A stretch of DNA of 5,850 nucleotides from an uncultured Actinomycetes bacterium (GTDB taxonomy: Bacteria > Actinomycetota > Actinomycetes > S36-B12 > UBA5976). A program made the translations under genes and the position numbers. The notes beneath the pieces are model-generated. The model worked only from the letters and a program-made list of their open reading frames with translations. It did no database searches and was not told where the DNA came from. Shown piece by piece: positions 5,163 through 5,850 of this stretch; position 1 is the first letter of the stretch; the number at the start of each line of letters is the position of its first letter. The stretch covers positions 1 to 5,850 of the forward strand of contig CALBND010000056.1 in assembly GCA_937896305.1 (NCBI GenBank), read 5' to 3'.

Positions 5163-5850
5163 TGCGCTACGGTGCAATGTATGGCCCAAACATCACATTC
5201 TTAGGAATTCCAGAATGCGATGCCACAGATCCTCAAAGCTATAAAGATGCTGATGTTGTAATAATTGGTGCCCCATTTGATGGTGGAACAAGTTATAGAT
5301 CTGGTGCCAAACTTGGACCCTCAGCAATTAGAAGTACCGATTATTTACCACACGATGGATCAAGACCACATTTAGCAACCAGAGTTGATGGATTAAAAGA
5401 CATTGTTGTTAAAGATGCTGGTGACGTGGAAATGTTTTCTGGAGATATCAATAAATCTTGTGCAGCATTAGAAACAGTTGTGGAGAAAGTTTCTGCAAAT
5501 GGCGCAGTTCCAGTAATTTTAGGTGGTGACCACACTGTTACTTGGCCAAATGTTACCGGTGTAGCGAAAGCTCGTGGTTGGGGAAAAATAGCTGTATTAC
5601 ATTTCGATGCCCACGCAGATACTGGTGAAATTACTTTTGGGTCACTTATTGGTCATGGACAACCAATGAGACATTTAATTGAATCAGGTGCGGTCAAAGG
5701 AAATAAATTCTTTCAAATTGGTTTAAGAGGGTATTGGCCACCAGAAGATATTTTGTCTTGGATGGCTCAACAAGAAATGCGTTCATATGAAATGAGTGAA
5801 ATTGTTGCTCGCGGATTTGATGTGATCATGGAAGAAGTTATGAAATATGC
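5162..5850 (+). CDS. agmatinase/arginase-family ureohydrolase, 3' truncated by the window end
   Basis: The first 229 codons are present and the frame is still open at the end. The family hydrolyses guanidino compounds (agmatine, 4-guanidinobutyrate, 3-guanidinopropionate) to urea and an amine, using two metal ions, usually Mn. Visible motifs are APFDGGTSYRSGAKLGPSAIR (residues 37-57), typical of the agmatinase N-terminus, GGDHT (121-125) with metal ligand His124, and HFDAHADT (147-154) with ligands Asp149, His151 and Asp153. The remaining ligands, in the family's SxDxDxxDP motif, would lie beyond the window. After DAHADT it reads FGSLIGHGQPMRHL and then QIGLRGYWPPED, where the substrate loop differs from classical agmatinase, so guanidinobutyrase or guanidinopropionase is as likely. 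The ATG overlaps the mmsA stop as TAATG and has no Shine-Dalgarno of its own beyond mmsA coding sequence, so translation is probably coupled. A second in-frame ATG lies five codons later. Confidence 0.87.
   Translation, partial: MRYGAMYGPNITFLGIPECDATDPQSYKDADVVIIGAPFDGGTSYRSGAKLGPSAIRSTDYLPHDGSRPHLATRVDGLKDIVVKDAGDVEMFSGDINKSCAALETVVEKVSANGAVPVILGGDHTVTWPNVTGVAKARGWGKIAVLHFDAHADTGEITFGSLIGHGQPMRHLIESGAVKGNKFFQIGLRGYWPPEDILSWMAQQEMRSYEMSEIVARGFDVIMEEVMKY

Noticed and set aside
1..5850. CRISPR arrays, insertion sequences, prophage genes or attachment sites
   Set aside because: No spaced direct repeats, transposase-like frames or terminal inverted repeats were seen anywhere in the window.

Overview
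The window reads as a stretch of chromosome from an A/T-rich free-living bacterium. The protein style (FAD oxidoreductases with the SLWWD...GAGYTGLW...GFGASGRNGG pattern, and an MmsA and a ureohydrolase of actinobacterial flavour), the A/T-rich codon use and the short intergenic gaps suggest a streamlined aquatic actinobacterium, for example a freshwater Nanopelagicales-like lineage. This assignment is inference; no computed phylogeny supports it.

Layout. Positions 1-116 (+) hold the last codons of an RNase H-like gene, apparently broken by a one-base frameshift near position 33. Its stop codon overlaps the stop of the convergent gene at 113-1486 (-), an FAD-dependent amine oxidoreductase. 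A gap of about 40 bp separates that gene from rnpB, the RNA subunit of RNase P (about 1527-1912, +), which is recognised by its conserved class A core and a perfect 10-bp P1 closing helix. Positions 1913-2173 carry no gene. They hold a promoter (TTGACA, 17-bp spacer, GATATA), a dyad over the -35 box, a strongly structured leader (about 1991-2076) and an A/T hairpin (2084-2112) before the next ribosome binding site.

The leader feeds a + strand operon of three genes: a second FAD-dependent amine oxidoreductase (2174-3625), a methylmalonate/malonate-semialdehyde dehydrogenase (mmsA, 3672-5162), and the first 229 codons of an agmatinase/arginase-family ureohydrolase (5162 to the window end), which overlaps mmsA through TAATG.

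Together the operon looks like a catabolic route for a guanidino compound or polyamine. The ureohydrolase would release urea and leave an amine, the flavoenzyme would oxidise the amine to a semialdehyde, and the dehydrogenase would convert the semialdehyde to an acyl-CoA. A route from 3-guanidinopropionate through beta-alanine and malonate semialdehyde to acetyl-CoA would use all three activities, but the substrate cannot be fixed from sequence alone. The most interesting item is the structured leader. It shares the string GGACGCAAAGC and a nearby CGGCCTA with the core of the GEMM (cyclic di-GMP-I) riboswitch, but I cannot find the matching 5' half, so it may be a variant or an undescribed regulatory RNA.
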